Source of the DNA: an uncultured bacterium
Lineage (GTDB): Bacteria > Hydrogenedentota > Hydrogenedentia > Hydrogenedentales > SLHB01
Direction of reading: 5' to 3'
DNA length: 7,835 nucleotides
Assembly (NCBI GenBank): GCA_937928585.1
Contig: CALEZK010000206.1
Coordinates: forward strand, 1 to 7,835
Shown here: positions 5,729-7,835 of the stretch, one piece after another
Layout: the number at the start of each line of letters is the position of its first letter
Numbering within the stretch: the stretch's first letter is position 1
The notes under the pieces: model-generated
Databases searched by the model: none
The model's input: the letters and a program-made list of their open reading frames with translations, nothing else
Told to the model about the DNA's origin: nothing
Position numbers and translations under genes: made by a program

Positions 5729-6470
5729 TCTTCGAAAGGCCATCTGCGAGGCGGGCCGACGTTTATATGCAAAGAACCTCGTGGCTGCCACCGATGGGAA
5801 CATTAGCGTTCGATTGGGGTCTGGCAGATTCCTGTGCACGCCAAGTGGGGTTTCCAAAGGCTTCATGGCGGTCAATGACCTAATTGTGGCGGATGCCAAG
5901 GGAAACAAGCTTTCGGGCGACGGTAAAGTCACCTCGGAGTTCACGACGCACCTGGCAGCATACGAGGAGCGTCCGGACATGAACGCGGTCGTGCATGCGC
6001 ACCCGCCGAAGGCGTTGGGATTTACGATTGCAGGGGTCAGCCTTGCGGACTGTGTTTTACCCGAGGTCATCTACACGATTGGCGGTATTCCGACTGCAGA
6101 CTACGCAACGCCTGCGACGCCGGAGGGCGCTGTCGCCATTCGCGAGCTAATTCGCAAATGCGATGCGTTGATGATGGACAGGCACGGCGCGCTTACTGTT
6201 GGTGTTACAGTATTCGATGCGCTCTTCAAAATGGAAAAGATCGAGCATGCGTCCGAGTCGCTGCTCATTGCGCGACTATTGGGAAGGGTCCGGCAATTGG
6301 AGGGACCAGAGATTGAGAAACTGTACAAAGTGAGAGAGGCGTACGGAGTTTCCGGGGTCGCCTATAAATGCTCGGATGGCTGCACGACGGAAAAGACGGA
6401 CGAGAGGCCGAACGAATCCGAGCTAGACCGAGTCATCGTCGAGACGCTGGGCGTACTCGGGCGTGGATAG
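5715..6470 (+). CDS. Class II aldolase, L-fuculose/rhamnulose-1-phosphate type, with C-terminal encapsulation-peptide-like tail
   Basis: This zinc-dependent aldolase belongs to the aldolase II/adducin family. It is expected to cleave a ketose 1-phosphate to dihydroxyacetone phosphate and lactaldehyde. Motifs are ATDGNISVRL, the phosphate-site TPSGVSKG, Glu75 in TSEFTTH, His94 and His96 in HAHPP, and His157 in MMDRHGALTVG. These four residues match E. coli FucA Glu73, His92, His94 and His155 with a constant offset of two, so catalysis should be intact. FucA has 215 residues; this has 251. The extra tail is a linker with Cys219 and Cys223 followed by an amphipathic helix at 233-249 (NESELDRVIVETLGVLG), as in encapsulation peptides. 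C-terminal targeting tails are known on aldolases of PVM-type BMCs. The start ATG 5715 follows GGAAGGA by 4 nt and overlaps the BMC-P3 end. Confidence 0.93.
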   Translation: MTELDLRKAICEAGRRLYAKNLVAATDGNISVRLGSGRFLCTPSGVSKGFMAVNDLIVADAKGNKLSGDGKVTSEFTTHLAAYEERPDMNAVVHAHPPKALGFTIAGVSLADCVLPEVIYTIGGIPTADYATPATPEGAVAIRELIRKCDALMMDRHGALTVGVTVFDALFKMEKIEHASESLLIARLLGRVRQLEGPEIEKLYKVREAYGVSGVAYKCSDGCTTEKTDERPNESELDRVIVETLGVLGRG

Positions 6471-6480
6471 AATTTTAGGC

Positions 6481-6499
6481 TATAAGCTGTTAGCTTGTA
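6481..6499 (+). terminator. Weak hairpin after the aldolase, possible transcript end
   Basis: An AT-rich stem of 8 pairs, including one G-T pair, closes a 3-nt GTT loop (AAGCT/AGCTT core at 6484-6496), beginning 11 nt after the aldolase stop. No T-run follows, so it does not fit an intrinsic terminator well. It is the only candidate end structure for the BMC operon in this window. It also overlaps the first copy of the tandem promoter-like repeat. Confidence 0.2.
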
Positions 6500-6525
6500 A
6501 CGATTTGGCGAAAACTGAGTATAGT
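6495..6525 (+). promoter_or_regulatory. Possible sigma-70 promoter, upstream copy
   Basis: TTGTAA (6495-6500) and TATAGT (6520-6525) are separated by 19 nt in the gap before the zinc-ribbon gene. The spacer is longer than the 17-nt optimum and the -35 is weak. Confidence 0.25.
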
Positions 6526-6537
6526 GCGCTGTGAGCC

Positions 6538-6569
6538 TTGTAAATTGTCTATTCGTTCGCTACTATAAT
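6538..6569 (+). promoter_or_regulatory. Possible sigma-70 promoter, downstream copy
   Basis: A consensus -10 box TATAAT (6564-6569) lies 20 nt after TTGTAA (6538-6543). It sits in the most AT-rich non-coding DNA of the window, between the BMC operon and the zinc-ribbon gene starting at 6697, so it would separate the two transcription units. The long spacer lowers confidence. Confidence 0.35.
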
Positions 6570-6696
6570 TCTCGTACAGGCCAACGTATTTCTGTTCGGC
6601 GGAGGGGGATAGAAGGATACAAGGTTTTGGCTTGGGAGGGTAGAAGCCCAGGCGCGTTGGTCTGTGTTCTGACTGAGACACCGGGAGTACCGTAAC

Positions 6697-7761
6697 GTGG
6701 GACAGGTTGGTGGAACTAGCGAGAAATCCCGGCTATGCCCCAGTTGCCGAATGGAAATCAGCGTCCTGGCGACGAAATGCCGTTTTTGTGGTGAATCGGT
6801 AGGGCGCCCCCGCGACGAAACGCGCAGTTTATCCATTGACGATCTTGGCGGCGAGACCGTACGCCATTACGCGCCTTCGAGCAGCGTGATGGAGGCGATG
6901 GAAGCGTTTCGATCGGAACACGAGTTCAAGAGCAATCCCCCGGAAGATGCGGAGCCCAACCGCAAGTCGCTTTTCGGTATGGGGAGCAAGAAGAAAACCG
7001 ATTCCAATCCGGCAGTTTCGCCGGAAGGTCTTCCGCAACTTGACGAGCGCAGCCAGGCCCTTGCCTCGCTGGCGATGCCAGCGGCGAAGCCCAGCACGAC
7101 ATATAAGCGCCCCAAGGGGCCTACGATGCAGCAGCGCATTGTGCAAGTCGGAGGGATTCTTCTTGGACTGGTCGTGCTGTATTTTGGCGCTACCTTTGCG
7201 TACGAGTTTTTCACTGCGGTTCCGCCGGAACCGGTTCGCGCGAAGCACAATCCCGCGGAGCGAATACTCGCTGGGGGTGGTAAGCCGACCGAGGCGCTGA
7301 TAGAAGCAGCGAAGGCGCTGGCTTTAGAGGACCATTCCAAGAATCGCGAAATACTACAGCAGGCAAAGACCGCGTTCGCGGAGGAGATTAATCAGCTGCT
7401 GAATGCGAAGCCGTGGACACAGCAATCCCTGCGGGATGCCAGCCGTAATCTGAACGAAGTGTTCAAGGTCGACAGCAGCAGCGAGATTCGAAAGCTTCAC
7501 GAGGAAGTCGTTGCGGAGACGTTTGCATATCAGATGTCCGTGCTGGAGATTTCTCCGGATGCGACCGAGGCTACACTGGGCTTGAGCCGTCCGTCTGCCG
7601 CGACTGGCGATAAGACCGTGAAGGTGAAGGCGGGGGACATGGTCGACGGGCGCTTCAAGATTACCGCGATCAAGCGAGACAAGGTTCAGGCCGAAGATAC
7701 ACGCCGTGACAATCGCCCGTTGACCTTTAACTTGAACGACACGACGATAACTTCCCCGTAG
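6697..7761 (+). CDS. Zinc-ribbon single-span membrane protein, function unknown
   Basis: I do not recognise a named family for this 354-residue protein. It opens with a four-cysteine zinc ribbon (C14-P-S-C17 and C28-R-F-C31). A polar, probably disordered cytoplasmic stretch follows (about 35-143, with KKKTDSNP and a Pro/Lys-rich run). One transmembrane helix spans about 151-169 (VGGILLGLVVLYFGATFAY). The outer part has a helical region (about 190-285, rich in Ala, Glu and Gln). It ends in a short beta-like domain, VKVKAGDMVDGRFKITAI then LTFNLNDTTI, which recalls the small barrels of PilP or GspC-type assembly proteins; that likeness is only suggestive. The predicted topology is zinc ribbon inside, C-terminus outside. 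The GTG start has GGGAG 10 nt upstream. The 226-nt gap and promoter-like boxes suggest it is separate from the BMC operon. Confidence 0.85.
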   Translation: MGQVGGTSEKSRLCPSCRMEISVLATKCRFCGESVGRPRDETRSLSIDDLGGETVRHYAPSSSVMEAMEAFRSEHEFKSNPPEDAEPNRKSLFGMGSKKKTDSNPAVSPEGLPQLDERSQALASLAMPAAKPSTTYKRPKGPTMQQRIVQVGGILLGLVVLYFGATFAYEFFTAVPPEPVRAKHNPAERILAGGGKPTEALIEAAKALALEDHSKNREILQQAKTAFAEEINQLLNAKPWTQQSLRDASRNLNEVFKVDSSSEIRKLHEEVVAETFAYQMSVLEISPDATEATLGLSRPSAATGDKTVKVKAGDMVDGRFKITAIKRDKVQAEDTRRDNRPLTFNLNDTTITSP

Positions 7762-7785
7762 ACGGTCGGGCCGCTTGCGCGCGGA

Positions 7786-7816
7786 TTGCACATGCGCTTG
7801 GAATCCGTGCTACAAT
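7786..7816 (+). promoter_or_regulatory. Possible promoter leading out of the window
   Basis: TTGCAC (7786-7791) and TACAAT (7811-7816) are separated by 19 nt in the non-coding tail after the zinc-ribbon gene. It would drive a plus-strand gene or RNA starting beyond the window. The final 74 nt hold no coding sequence that I can support. Confidence 0.35.
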
Positions 7817-7835
7817 TGCCCTATCTCTGTCTCTT

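Larger units (their letters stand above)
6486..6569 (+). repeat. Imperfect tandem duplication carrying promoter-like boxes
   Basis: GCTGTTAGCTTGTAA (6486-6500) and GCTGTGAGCCTTGTAA (6528-6543) are near copies 42 nt apart. Each is followed 19-20 nt after its TTGTAA by a -10-like box, TATAGT (6520-6525) and TATAAT (6564-6569). The rest of each unit is only weakly alike. Confidence 0.35.

Noticed and set aside
6829..7340. Minus-strand open frames opposite the zinc-ribbon gene
   Set aside because: They are overlapping shadows with no recognisable domain, while the plus strand has a clear zinc ribbon and membrane helix.
7762..7785. GC-rich CCGC/GCGG hairpin after the zinc-ribbon gene as a terminator
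   Set aside because: The stem is only 4 bp and no T-run follows.

Overview
The window is a densely packed, all-plus-strand bacterial operon encoding a bacterial microcompartment (BMC), a protein-shelled metabolic organelle. One unrelated membrane-protein gene follows it. I see no tRNA, rRNA, CRISPR array, insertion sequence or phage gene. Composition (moderately high GC), frequent GTG starts and the pairing of a BMC with a fuculose-phosphate-type aldolase suggest an uncultured or little-studied Gram-negative lineage of the kind that carries sugar-degrading BMCs (Planctomycetes, Verrucomicrobia, Acidobacteria, Hydrogenedentes and similar). The phylum cannot be fixed from this sequence.

Layout: (1) 2-541, the 3' part of a CsoS1D/CcmP-type double-stacking tandem shell protein (BMC-T). 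(2) 619-924, a canonical hexameric shell protein (BMC-H). (3) 950-1243, a pentameric vertex protein (BMC-P). (4) 1275-1772, an orphan hypothetical protein with lower GC. (5) 1836-3110, a CoA-acylating aldehyde dehydrogenase. (6) 3092-3468, a broken, AT-richer membrane-anchored orphan. (7) 3486-4043, a PduT-like BMC-T. (8) 4054-4295, a second BMC-P with an N-terminal frameshift, apparently a 22-nt deletion. (9) 4366-5382, a zinc-independent MDR/quinone-oxidoreductase-type dehydrogenase. (10) 5441-5728, a third, divergent BMC-P. (11) 5715-6470, a class II (fuculose-1-phosphate type) aldolase with an added C-terminal helix that looks like an encapsulation peptide. (12) 6471-6696, a non-coding gap with a tandemly duplicated promoter-like element. 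(13) 6697-7761, a zinc-ribbon, single-span membrane protein, followed by a possible promoter leading out of the window.

Working model (inference): the aldolase splits a deoxysugar 1-phosphate (fuculose-1-P or rhamnulose-1-P) into dihydroxyacetone phosphate and lactaldehyde. The shell retains the aldehyde and the aldehyde dehydrogenase converts it to an acyl-CoA. The MDR enzyme may recycle cofactor or reduce part of the aldehyde. No PduL/Pta phosphotransacylase, acetate kinase, kinase, isomerase or regulator is present here, so those functions must be encoded elsewhere, perhaps upstream. The shell parts list (one BMC-H, two kinds of BMC-T, three BMC-P) resembles the Haliangium ochraceum locus, while the aldolase chemistry resembles Planctomycetes/Verrucomicrobia (PVM) BMCs. 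This mixture, the MDR enzyme, the two orphan proteins and the two lesions are the most noteworthy aspects.
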